Below, piece by piece: positions 1-4,954 of a stretch of 27,263 bases of DNA (position 1 is the stretch's first letter; every line of letters starts with the position of its first letter). The position numbers and the translations under genes were made by a program. The DNA is from a virus: the IMG/VR virus record IMGVR_UViG_3300048672_000260, positions 1 through 27,263 of that record, one strand, 5' to 3'. Under the pieces are notes generated by a model. The model worked only from the letters and a program-made list of their open reading frames with translations, did not search any database and was not told the DNA's origin.

Positions 1-160
1 TGTTCCCGTCGCCAAGATTGTTCCTGTCGCCCAGCTTGTTCCTGTCGCCCAGCGTGTTCATGTCGCCCAGCGTGTTCCCGTCGCCCAGCTTGTTCCTGTC
101 GCCCAGCGTGTTCATGTCGCCCAGCGTGTTCCCGTCGCCCAGCTTGTTGTCGTCGCCGTA
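1..160 (-). repeat. 18-bp in-frame tandem repeat array
   Basis: Roughly nine consecutive 18-bp units differ at only a few positions, mainly one codon per unit. A higher-order 54-bp period (three units with Gly, Met and Arg at the variable position) is repeated almost exactly, which suggests recent expansion by slippage or unequal exchange. Read on the minus strand, each unit encodes six residues (LGDxNx). There are no spacers, so it is not a CRISPR array. The array continues past the left edge. Confidence 0.9.
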
Positions 161-166
161 GTTCAT
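1..166 (-). CDS. hexapeptide-repeat (LGDxNx) protein, partial
   Basis: The gene starts at ATG 166-164, overlapping the TGA of the upstream gene as ATGA, and runs off the left edge, so only about 55 residues are visible. After a short start (MNYGDDNK) the protein is entirely LGDxNx repeats, with Gly, Met or Arg at the first variable site and Thr, Lys or Asn at the second. A six-residue period with a leading Leu and Gly resembles the rung spacing of left-handed beta-helices, although the usual small residue is replaced by Asn, so an Asn ladder could form. That fold is inference. The function is unknown; a fibrous or surface-binding role is possible. It is the last visible gene of the leftward operon and is probably translationally coupled. 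Confidence 0.75.
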   Translation of the reverse strand, partial: MNYGDDNKLGDGNTLGDMNTLGDRNKLGDGNTLGDMNTLGDRNKLGDRNNLGDGN

Positions 167-501
167 GCTTGTCCTTTCAGTGCAGCCTCGATGTCGCGGG
201 CGAATTGATGAACAACGCTTCCTTTGTTGTTTGGTGGCCGCGAGGCAATCTCTGAAATCTCCGCATCCGCCAGCGTGCGTGACGGGTGGGTGTAGAGCGG
301 CATCGTGTACTCGCCCTCATAGCTTTCGTGTTCCTCTGATGTAATCACGTCCAGCACCAAGCCATCAGCACGGCGCATGGCCCACGCCACCGGCTCGCCG
401 CCAGCCAGCGCTGCGCGTAACTCGGTGATCTCGGCTTGCATGGCGTCTGCCGGATGGTCGTCGTAGAATTCGAGGCGGTCACGCCACGTTTTGATGGCCA
501 T
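163..501 (-). CDS. phage hypothetical protein with PVAW...LYTHP region
   Basis: A 112-residue soluble acidic protein with no membrane segment. Its N-terminal half is helical (a DAMQAEITELRAALA stretch), followed by EPVAWAMRR and PLYTHP. This arrangement is common in small early proteins of proteobacterial phages, but no function is known to me. Its ATG at 501-499 shares one base with the TAA of the preceding gene, and its own TGA overlaps the start of the hexapeptide-repeat gene. The three genes are therefore one translational chain. Confidence 0.75.
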   Translation of the reverse strand: MAIKTWRDRLEFYDDHPADAMQAEITELRAALAGGEPVAWAMRRADGLVLDVITSEEHESYEGEYTMPLYTHPSRTLADAEISEIASRPPNNKGSVVHQFARDIEAALKGQA

Positions 502-719
502 TACGCACCTCCGTCCAAAACAAGCTCACGCTCCAGCAGGCAGAGCCATGATTCGCCTTCGTTGTCAAGATTCCTGTGCAGGGCATGGCCGTACACATCT
601 GAGATGTGCATTGAGGCACCATATCCACTACTACAGGCATCAGGCAGCCACAGCCACCACGCTGCATTCCACAGCAGTTTGTCTGCTAGCGCTAGCCGCT
701 GACTCTGTTTGTCGTTCAT
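501..719 (-). CDS. small Trp-rich hypothetical protein
   Basis: A 72-residue protein, not recognised. It contains a WNAAWWLWLPDA segment and several Cys and His residues. The ATG (719-717) overlaps the TGA of the upstream 51-residue gene as ATGA, and the TAA abuts the next start. This coupling is the main support for the frame, because competing frames here lack such junctions. No domain can be assigned. It belongs to the leftward early operon driven by the promoter near 901-930. Confidence 0.65.
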   Translation of the reverse strand: MNDKQSQRLALADKLLWNAAWWLWLPDACSSGYGASMHISDVYGHALHRNLDNEGESWLCLLERELVLDGGA

Positions 720-871
720 GCTGCCGCCATTACAGCCAGCATTGCAGCCTTGTTTGACCAGAACTCCAGTTCTTCAGCTGCATCACGCATAGCACGGCGC
801 GACTTTGCTGCCTTGTATGCAGCACGAGCTTGCTCCATTTTTGTGACTGCCTCTGCAAGTTGCTTGTCCAT
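716..871 (-). CDS. 51-residue helical hypothetical protein
   Basis: This short gene starts at ATG 871-869 with a clear GGAG Shine-Dalgarno 8 bases upstream, and ends in a TGA that overlaps the next ATG. The protein begins MDKQLAEAVTKMEQARAAYK. It is Ala- and Lys-rich, probably a single long helix or coiled coil, ending in AAMLAVMAAA. It is the first gene after the leftward promoter at 901-930. Its 18-bp leader around the ribosome site is identical to the one before the gene at 2855-3085. Function unknown. Confidence 0.75.
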   Translation of the reverse strand: MDKQLAEAVTKMEQARAAYKAAKSRRAMRDAAEELEFWSNKAAMLAVMAAA

Positions 872-900
872 TTCAAAATCTCCGGTTAGTTGATAACTGA

Positions 901-944
901 AGTATCACGGCAGGCGTGCATTTAATCCAATTGATTTTTTCTAT
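901..944 (-). promoter_or_regulatory. leftward sigma70-like promoter A with A-tract
   Basis: On the minus strand there is a -35 TTGGAT (930-925), an 18-bp spacer and a -10 GATACT (906-901). A 16-bp A/T tract (944-929) lies upstream and could act as an UP element. The tract and the ribosome-site leader (870-887) are identical to those at 3145-3160 and 3084-3101. This shared arrangement is stronger evidence than the hexamers alone. It would drive the genes 716-871 and leftward. Confidence 0.6.
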
Positions 945-954
945 TGCACGCCTG
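911..954. repeat. perfect 10-bp inverted repeat around promoter A
   Basis: CAGGCGTGCA at 911-920 and its exact complement TGCACGCCTG at 945-954 flank the -35 box and A-tract of promoter A. The 24-bp centre is long for a terminator hairpin and there is no T-run. A bipartite operator for a dimeric regulator is the simplest reading. Promoter B has only a weaker 6-bp counterpart (3134-3139 and 3167-3172). Confidence 0.6.
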
Positions 955-964
955 ATGCTGATAG

Positions 965-1243
965 TTAGAACGGCGGTGCGTCATCATCCTGGCGCTTTGC
1001 TGGACGGTTAGCCTCTTGAGCTTTCGACAAAACCACAGCGGAAAACTTCTCATTTGCCCATATGTGTTGCCAGTATTTACCATCGTTACCCTTGGTGGCC
1101 GGCCATGAAACAAATGGGCCTTTCTGACCGTCAACAATGCGGCAACCCTTGATGGTGATGAATTCCTCCTGCCCCTCTTTTGAATGCAGCAGAACATTGA
1201 ATGAAGGATATTTACCGTCGAAGTGTTTGATTGTGATGTGCAT
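965..1243 (-). CDS. SpoVG-like ssDNA/RNA-binding protein with SSB-type tail
   Basis: A 92-residue protein starting at ATG 1243-1241, two bases after the TAA of the ERF gene. A longer reading to 1318 would overlap ERF and has no ribosome site. The core (EFITIKGCRIVDGQKGPFVS, then a WPATKGNDGKYW region) matches the spacing of SpoVG family proteins, which are small nucleic-acid binders. The end, RQDDDAPPF, copies the acidic aromatic tip that SSB proteins use to recruit partners. Adjacency to an ERF annealase supports a role in binding or presenting ssDNA during recombination. A diverged phage SSB is the alternative. Confidence 0.75.
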   Translation of the reverse strand: MHITIKHFDGKYPSFNVLLHSKEGQEEFITIKGCRIVDGQKGPFVSWPATKGNDGKYWQHIWANEKFSAVVLSKAQEANRPAKRQDDDAPPF

Positions 1244-1245
1244 GG

Positions 1246-1860
1246 TTAAGCCTTGTTCCTTTCCTGTTCGCTCATTTTCTTGATTGCTGTCCGAACCTTG
1301 GAATTGAGCAGGCCCCAAAGCGCAGTTTTCTCTTCAACGTCCGTGATGCTTACGCATTCTTCATATGCGCCCCAATCGTTCCCATCTGCAAACTTCTCTT
1401 CAATAATCAGAGCAAGGTCACGGATAAGCGACTGGCGGCGTGGTGTCAGGTTGTCAATTACTCCCATCGTGGGACTACTGCGGAAACTAGGCGCATCGTT
1501 ATCCTCGTCTGACACAATGCCCAATAAGCTGGACAGTGCATAACGACGTTTATATGTGACCTCTCCGCCAAACCCTTGCATGTTTGCATGGTCTTTGTTG
1601 AGGAAAGTTGACGATTCAATCCATTGCCCGGTGACATGAATCAGCCTGGTTGTCAGGGTGTCTGTATCGACCGCCTGAATAAGACCAAGCTGGTGAGCCT
1701 TGAATAGCGGCTTCAGCATGTCCATGATGCTGTCAAGTGGCGCATACTTGAATTCGTATTTGCCGGTCTTGACGGTCTTGTCCCGCTTGATGGGTTGCAT
1801 GTCTTGCTGCATGGCCGCGATTGCCGCGTAAATCTCTCCTACGTTCTCGCTTGTTCGCAT
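1246..1860 (-). CDS. erf: ERF-family single-strand annealing recombinase
   Basis: A 204-residue protein with the ERF family signature: YEFKYAPLDSIMDMLKPLFK near the N-terminus, then Gly-Leu-Ile-Gln, a MQGFGGEVTYKRRYALSSLL block and GIVSDEDNDA. ERF proteins, such as that of P22, form rings that anneal complementary single strands in phage recombination and genome circularisation. The C-terminal third is helical and charged, as usual. GGAG lies about 8 bases before the ATG at 1860-1858. The downstream SSB-tailed gene is coupled. There is no partner exonuclease next to it on this strand. Confidence 0.93.
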   Translation of the reverse strand: MRTSENVGEIYAAIAAMQQDMQPIKRDKTVKTGKYEFKYAPLDSIMDMLKPLFKAHQLGLIQAVDTDTLTTRLIHVTGQWIESSTFLNKDHANMQGFGGEVTYKRRYALSSLLGIVSDEDNDAPSFRSSPTMGVIDNLTPRRQSLIRDLALIIEEKFADGNDWGAYEECVSITDVEEKTALWGLLNSKVRTAIKKMSEQERNKA

Positions 1861-1991
1861 CTCTTTTCTCCTTGTATTCAGTAACAGCCTATTGGTGGAC
1901 AGTTGAGGGGCGAAGGCAAGCCAACCCTATTCGAGTTAGCTAGCTTCTCAGCCTACCGGAGCCACAGCATCGGAGCTTTGCTGGAGTCGAT

Positions 1992-2216
1992 CTAAAGGCG
2001 CTCCAGTTCGAATCCTTCCACAGTCCTTAGAACCGTGCCCACGGGCGATTCGATTACGCCAAAACCCGTCACCCACCATGTGCCTGTTGGTGGCTTGATA
2101 CCGCTGCACAGTTGTCCCACAGCGGCCAAGAACGCAAAAACCCCTAGTCTGCTGCGCTCTGGTGCTCGACCCACCATTGCCAATAAAGGCTGAACGCATG
2201 AGGCTAGGGGCTTCAT
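1992..2216 (-). CDS. small hypothetical protein (WWVTG...GVIESP)
   Basis: A possible 74-residue protein from ATG 2216-2214. The C-terminal half (TWWVTGFGVIESPVGTVL, ending VEGFELERL) looks like real protein, and the N-terminal half has a hydrophobic stretch (GVFAFLAAVGQL). There is no good Shine-Dalgarno, and a TTG at 2249 is an alternative start. The DNA also holds several exact inverted repeats, so the stretch may be structured RNA or regulatory DNA in addition to or instead of a gene. The 1861-1991 gap below it contains only the ERF ribosome site and a weak CAGCA/TGCTG hairpin. Confidence 0.42.
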   Translation of the reverse strand: MKPLASCVQPLLAMVGRAPERSRLGVFAFLAAVGQLCSGIKPPTGTWWVTGFGVIESPVGTVLRTVEGFELERL

Positions 2217-2238
2217 GGTTGTCTTGTGGGTCGAGCAC
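2073..2238. repeat. cluster of exact inverted repeats
   Basis: Four exact pairs lie within 170 bp: CCACCA/TGGTGG (2073-2078, 2088-2093), CCGCTG/CAGCGG (2101-2106, 2120-2125), CCCCTAG/CTAGGGG (2141-2147, 2204-2210) and GTGCTCGACCCA/TGGGTCGAGCAC (2162-2173, 2227-2238). The last two interleave in pseudoknot order. A further GTGCTCGAC copy lies at 2594-2602. The cluster could be an operator array or a folded RNA overlapping the small gene 1992-2216. The DNA alone does not decide. Confidence 0.5.
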
Positions 2239-2267
2239 TTGACAATCAAAAATATACATGATGTTTT

Positions 2268-2507
2268 TCAGCTTGTAAAGCCAGCAAGGAAAATAGTTGC
2301 CATGAAAGCGCAACCCAGGGCAAACCAGAGCAGGCAGCGCATGGCGCAGCCGTAAATGGCGTCCCACGTCTCATAGGCGCTATCAGCATCCTCGCGCATA
2401 GGGTCGGAGCCGTCAGAGTTGTGTGTAATCATGTCAACTGCTTCCATGGTGGTGATGTGCCTGTCTGTGAGCTTGTGGAGCGTCTGTATAAGCTGCAGCC
2501 TGTCCAT
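2268..2507 (-). CDS. small membrane protein, C-terminal single TM
   Basis: A 79-residue protein. The start is chosen at ATG 2507-2505, which shares a base with the TGA of the upstream gene (TGATG), so it is translationally coupled. Residues 1-55 are polar and helical (MDRLQLIQTLHKLTDRHITT). Residues about 56-77 form a hydrophobic helix (CLLWFALGCAFMATIFLAGF), predicting one membrane span. The upstream neighbour also ends in a hydrophobic helix, so the pair may act together at the inner membrane. Function not recognised. Confidence 0.65.
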   Translation of the reverse strand: MDRLQLIQTLHKLTDRHITTMEAVDMITHNSDGSDPMREDADSAYETWDAIYGCAMRCLLWFALGCAFMATIFLAGFTS

Positions 2508-2668
2508 CACGTCCACCATTGAACAAGTGCCAGAGCCATGACCAGGCCGATAGCGCAAGCAAGGGCGTAGTCATGGAAGCGGCTCGGGCGGTAGTGCTCG
2601 ACAGCGCAGCCGTAGTGTGCATCCTTGAATGCTTCCTGAAGGGTGCGGGGGAATTTGCGGGTGTTCAC
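2507..2668 (-). CDS. small membrane-anchored protein (GTG start)
   Basis: A 53-residue protein. A GTG start at 2668-2666 is chosen because a strong GGAGGA lies 6 bases upstream and the GTG overlaps the preceding TGA as GTGA. The N-terminal 30 residues are polar and contain HYGCAVEHYRPS. Residues about 33-50 (LACAIGLVMALALVQWW) form one membrane helix. It is coupled through TGATG to the next membrane protein. Function unknown; a role in superinfection exclusion is possible but unsupported. Confidence 0.65.
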   Translation of the reverse strand: MNTRKFPRTLQEAFKDAHYGCAVEHYRPSRFHDYALACAIGLVMALALVQWWT

Positions 2669-2862
2669 TTGGTATCCTCCAATACTTGAGCGATAAACTT
2701 CACTTGAGCGGCCCATGCTTCAGAGCCTAGCTGTGCCTCCAAATCGGCCAATTTCATGACGTTATCAAGTGCCCAGCGCAGGCGCTCAATACGGCCATTC
2801 TGAGCCGCCTCATGAGCCTCCAGCGCGTTGTCGCGTGCATTATCGCCTGATAGTTCAAACAT
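2665..2862 (-). CDS. helical hypothetical protein
   Basis: About 65 residues, predicted all-helical and acidic (IERLRWALDNVMKLADLEAQ, ending QVLEDTK). The start at ATG 2862-2860 is favoured by GGAG 6 bases upstream. Nearby in-frame ATGs at 2865 and 2874 are closer to or upstream of that site. It overlaps the end of the upstream gene by 8 bases and the next GTG start by 4. No family recognised. Confidence 0.6.
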   Translation of the reverse strand: MFELSGDNARDNALEAHEAAQNGRIERLRWALDNVMKLADLEAQLGSEAWAAQVKFIAQVLEDTK

Positions 2863-3085
2863 CATATTCTCCATTGAAAGCCAGCCATTCAGTTTCCATC
2901 TGTCCAGCAATCTCGCGCAGGTCTTGCGACTGGGTTTGATAATCGCTTGGGAGGATGCAGTCATGCAGCTCGTAAATGATGGCTGCGGCCTCTGCTGGCG
3001 TCACGCGCATGGTCTTGAGCAAGGCGCGCACCTCGCTGACCTTGCGGTTAGAGTAGATGCGATTGGTGGGAGTGAGTGCGCTCAT
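2855..3085 (-). CDS. first gene of leftward operon, hypothetical
   Basis: A 76-residue protein from ATG 3085-3083, placed right after the conserved leader with GGAG 8 bases upstream. An upstream in-frame extension to 3136 would run through the promoter and is rejected. The sequence NRKVSEVRALLKTM followed by VTPAEAAAIIYELHDCI is helical and could be a small DNA-binding or adaptor protein, but no family is recognised. It is the first gene of the leftward transcript from promoter B. Confidence 0.68.
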   Translation of the reverse strand: MSALTPTNRIYSNRKVSEVRALLKTMRVTPAEAAAIIYELHDCILPSDYQTQSQDLREIAGQMETEWLAFNGEYDV

Positions 3086-3116
3086 TTCAAAATCTCCGGT
3101 TGGTTGGTGTGATTGA

Positions 3117-3160
3117 AGTATCGGGCCTGAGCGCACAAACGTCTAATTGATTTTTTCTAT
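3117..3160 (-). promoter_or_regulatory. leftward sigma70-like promoter B with A-tract
   Basis: The layout is the same as at 901-944: -35 TTAGAC (3146-3141), an 18-bp spacer, -10 GATACT (3122-3117) and the identical 16-bp A/T tract at 3145-3160. The 18-bp leader over the ribosome site (3084-3101) is also identical to promoter A. It lies between the divergent leftward and rightward early operons. I see no equally clear rightward promoter before 3226. Confidence 0.6.
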
Positions 3161-3225
3161 CGTGCTTTTGTGGCGATTAATAAATTCAATTGGCACTGCG
3201 GCGGTTTATCAGCGAGCATTGAGGC

Positions 3226-3783
3226 ATGAAAATACTTATTGCTTGCGAATATTCTGGCCGGGTGCGGGACGCATTCATTGCCAAAGGGCACGACGCCATA
3301 TCATGCGATTTACTGGACACTGAAGCGTTTGGGCCGCATTACAAGGGCAGCGTTTTCGATATCATCAATGACGGGTTTGACATGATGATATGTCACCCAC
3401 CATGCACGCATCTTGCTGTAAGTGGTGCGCGTCACTTTGCTGCAAAGCGTGCTGATGGAAGGCAGCAGGAAGCATTGCACTTTGTGCAGCGCTTGCTTGA
3501 TGCTCCGATACCGCGCATTGCACTGGAAAACCCTATCAGCATCATTTCAAGCATGATTCGCAAGCCAGACCAGATTATCCAGCCTTGGCAGTTTGGCCAC
3601 GGTGAAACAAAAGCCACATGTCTATGGTTGAAAGGACTTCTCAAATTGACACCGACAAACATCGTTTCTGGGCGTGAAGCACGGGTACACAGAATGCCCC
3701 CATCTGCTGATCGCTGGAAAGAGCGCAGCCGTACTTATCAAGGCATAGCCGATGCAATGGCTGACCAATGGGGCAACCTATGA
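3226..3783 (+). CDS. small C5-cytosine methyltransferase-like protein
   Basis: A 185-residue protein with the order of C5 DNA methyltransferase motifs: a SAM-binding start (LIACEYSGRVRDAF, residues 4-17), the catalytic Pro-Cys in CHPPCTHLAVSG (Cys60), the ENP motif (residues 101-103, motif VI) and a motif X-like end (RSRTYQGIADAMADQW). Typical enzymes exceed 300 residues. Here the target-recognition domain between motifs VIII and IX is essentially absent, as in a family of short phage proteins. It may methylate with a partner, have relaxed specificity, or be inactive. It is the first rightward early gene and is coupled by ATGA to the next. Confidence 0.8.
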   Translation: MKILIACEYSGRVRDAFIAKGHDAISCDLLDTEAFGPHYKGSVFDIINDGFDMMICHPPCTHLAVSGARHFAAKRADGRQQEALHFVQRLLDAPIPRIALENPISIISSMIRKPDQIIQPWQFGHGETKATCLWLKGLLKLTPTNIVSGREARVHRMPPSADRWKERSRTYQGIADAMADQWGNL

Positions 3784-3956
3784 AACAACTAACCCTTCCC
3801 CGTGTAACCATCAAGCAGGAGCCTGACTGCCTGACCATCACGCACAAACAGACAGGCCGTAAGACTACGGTCGCGCCCAAGCTGCTGGACAACTGGGCGG
3901 TAAACAAGTTGAGAGCTGATGCTCTGCAAGATTTTTCAAAGGAGAAAGCGAAGTGA
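3780..3956 (+). CDS. small basic hypothetical protein
   Basis: A 58-residue protein starting at ATG 3780, overlapping the methyltransferase TGA. It is rich in Lys and Thr (VTIKQEPDCLTITHKQTGRK), beta-rich in the first half and helical in the second. Its TGA overlaps the GTG start of the following gene. No domain recognised; the coupling on both sides supports it as real. Confidence 0.65.
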   Translation: MKQLTLPRVTIKQEPDCLTITHKQTGRKTTVAPKLLDNWAVNKLRADALQDFSKEKAK

Positions 3957-4336
3957 TAAGCAAACAGCGCAACAAACTGGAGGCGAGAGTAGACGAATGC
4001 ATTGCACTGCTAAACATCAAATACATGCAGTGGAAGGCAGAGTTTGAATCAGAGCTAAACCCGTTCATTGCGGTACAAAAGTATTGCAGCCCTGAGCAAC
4101 GCGCCAGGCGTCAGACATGGATAAAGCCGTGGATTGATGCCAAGCAAACCCTAGAGGTTCATCGTGGCCGTGGCCGCAAGGACATTACCGCTGTAAAGCC
4201 AAATGCAAAGTTCAGCGGCATCTCCCGTAAAGCAGATGAGCGCGTAAAGACTATCCTTGCGCCGCGTCAGTCTATTTCAATCGAGCCAAAGGGCGGCGGT
4301 ATTCGCCGTATGGCAATGTCGAAAGCGAGCATATGA
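3953..4336 (+). CDS. basic hypothetical protein (GTG start)
   Basis: A 127-residue protein starting at GTG 3953, with AAAGGAG upstream and a GTGA overlap. It is strongly basic. A helical N-terminal half (QRNKLEARVDECIALL, and KAEFESELNPF) is followed by Arg/Lys-rich stretches (HRGRGRKD, RKADERVK) that suggest nucleic-acid binding. No family recognised. Its TGA overlaps the ATG of the AT-richer gene at 4333, marking the left edge of the compositional change. Confidence 0.65.
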   Translation: MISKQRNKLEARVDECIALLNIKYMQWKAEFESELNPFIAVQKYCSPEQRARRQTWIKPWIDAKQTLEVHRGRGRKDITAVKPNAKFSGISRKADERVKTILAPRQSISIEPKGGGIRRMAMSKASI

Positions 4337-4725
4337 AAAGGATTTATCACCCTTTTTGGCTTTGGGAAGATATTGAAATGTGGCGAAAAATACCTGCCAA
4401 TAAAGAACGTGAAATGTTGCAAAAAGCAATTGAATTTACTGGCGATCATGTCCTATATGGGCAATGGATGTTAAGAGTTGCAAATCAATGGCCTGTTGCG
4501 TGCGAGCAAAATTTGACTGATGATGGGATTAATCAACGAGCATGGATTGGGCATGCTGCAACACAAATGGCAATCAATTGTCCCGAATACATTACGCGCT
4601 CGGCATGGGGGCATCTTTCAAAACAGCAGCAAAATTTAGCCAATCAACAAGCGGATATTGCAATACATGAATGGAACAAAGCGCGTAAAAAAACGAGTGG
4701 GCAGTTATATCTCGAAATGGCTTAA
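4333..4725 (+). CDS. hypothetical protein preceding IbrA-like cassette
   Basis: A 130-residue protein beginning MKRIYHPFWLWEDIEMWR. The HPFWLWEDI...MW start is typical of small phage proteins found beside PAPS-reductase-like genes, from memory of that family; no enzymatic motif is visible. DNA here is clearly more AT-rich than in the genes before 4330 and stays so until about 7380, which suggests an inserted module. It is coupled to the upstream gene by ATGA and overlaps the next start by about 59 bases. Confidence 0.72.
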   Translation: MKRIYHPFWLWEDIEMWRKIPANKEREMLQKAIEFTGDHVLYGQWMLRVANQWPVACEQNLTDDGINQRAWIGHAATQMAINCPEYITRSAWGHLSKQQQNLANQQADIAIHEWNKARKKTSGQLYLEMA

Positions 4726-4954
4726 GCAAGGCTATGAAAATGATATTCCAGACGAAGCACCGCACAAATTGGAAGAACTTTGTAAAGCTCCATCTTATCG
4801 AATGATTGTCAAAGCACTGCTTAAAAATGAAACCCATTTGGAGTCTTTGGGATTTCAAAGAAGTACATGCCAACTTTATGGCGAACTCAAGCGTATAGAG
4901 CTACAAAAAAAAGGACGTAACGTAACAACATGGATTCAGCTAAAAATGTTTTAG
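4667..4954 (+). CDS. stand-alone homologue of IbrA C-terminal (DUF3440) module
   Basis: About 95 residues; the start is uncertain (ATG 4667, or GTG 4697). After a basic helix (VGSYISKWLKQGY), the segment from DIPDEAP through APSYRMIVKALLKNETHLES to LGFQR aligns with the C-terminus of the following IbrA-like protein. There DFPDE, CPSWKAVCVTIMKND and MGCSR occur at the same spacing. Similar small proteins accompany YbdN-like genes elsewhere. It overlaps the next gene by 25 bases, so co-production is likely. It may bind the enzyme or the same ligand. Confidence 0.75.
   Translation: MNGTKRVKKRVGSYISKWLKQGYENDIPDEAPHKLEELCKAPSYRMIVKALLKNETHLESLGFQRSTCQLYGELKRIELQKKGRNVTTWIQLKMF

Noticed and set aside
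1-160. Short regular repeats resembling a CRISPR array
   Set aside because: Units are contiguous with no spacers, are only 18 bp and keep an open frame in steps of six codons.
2000-2030. A tRNA T-loop-like GTTCGAATCC on the plus strand
   Set aside because: The flanking five bases do not pair, no acceptor stem is found, and on the minus strand the bases encode the end of a plausible small protein.
1948-2367. Minus-strand frame of 139 residues
   Set aside because: It is Arg/Gly/Cys-rich with no family features and overlaps the more protein-like frame at 1992-2216 and the membrane protein gene.
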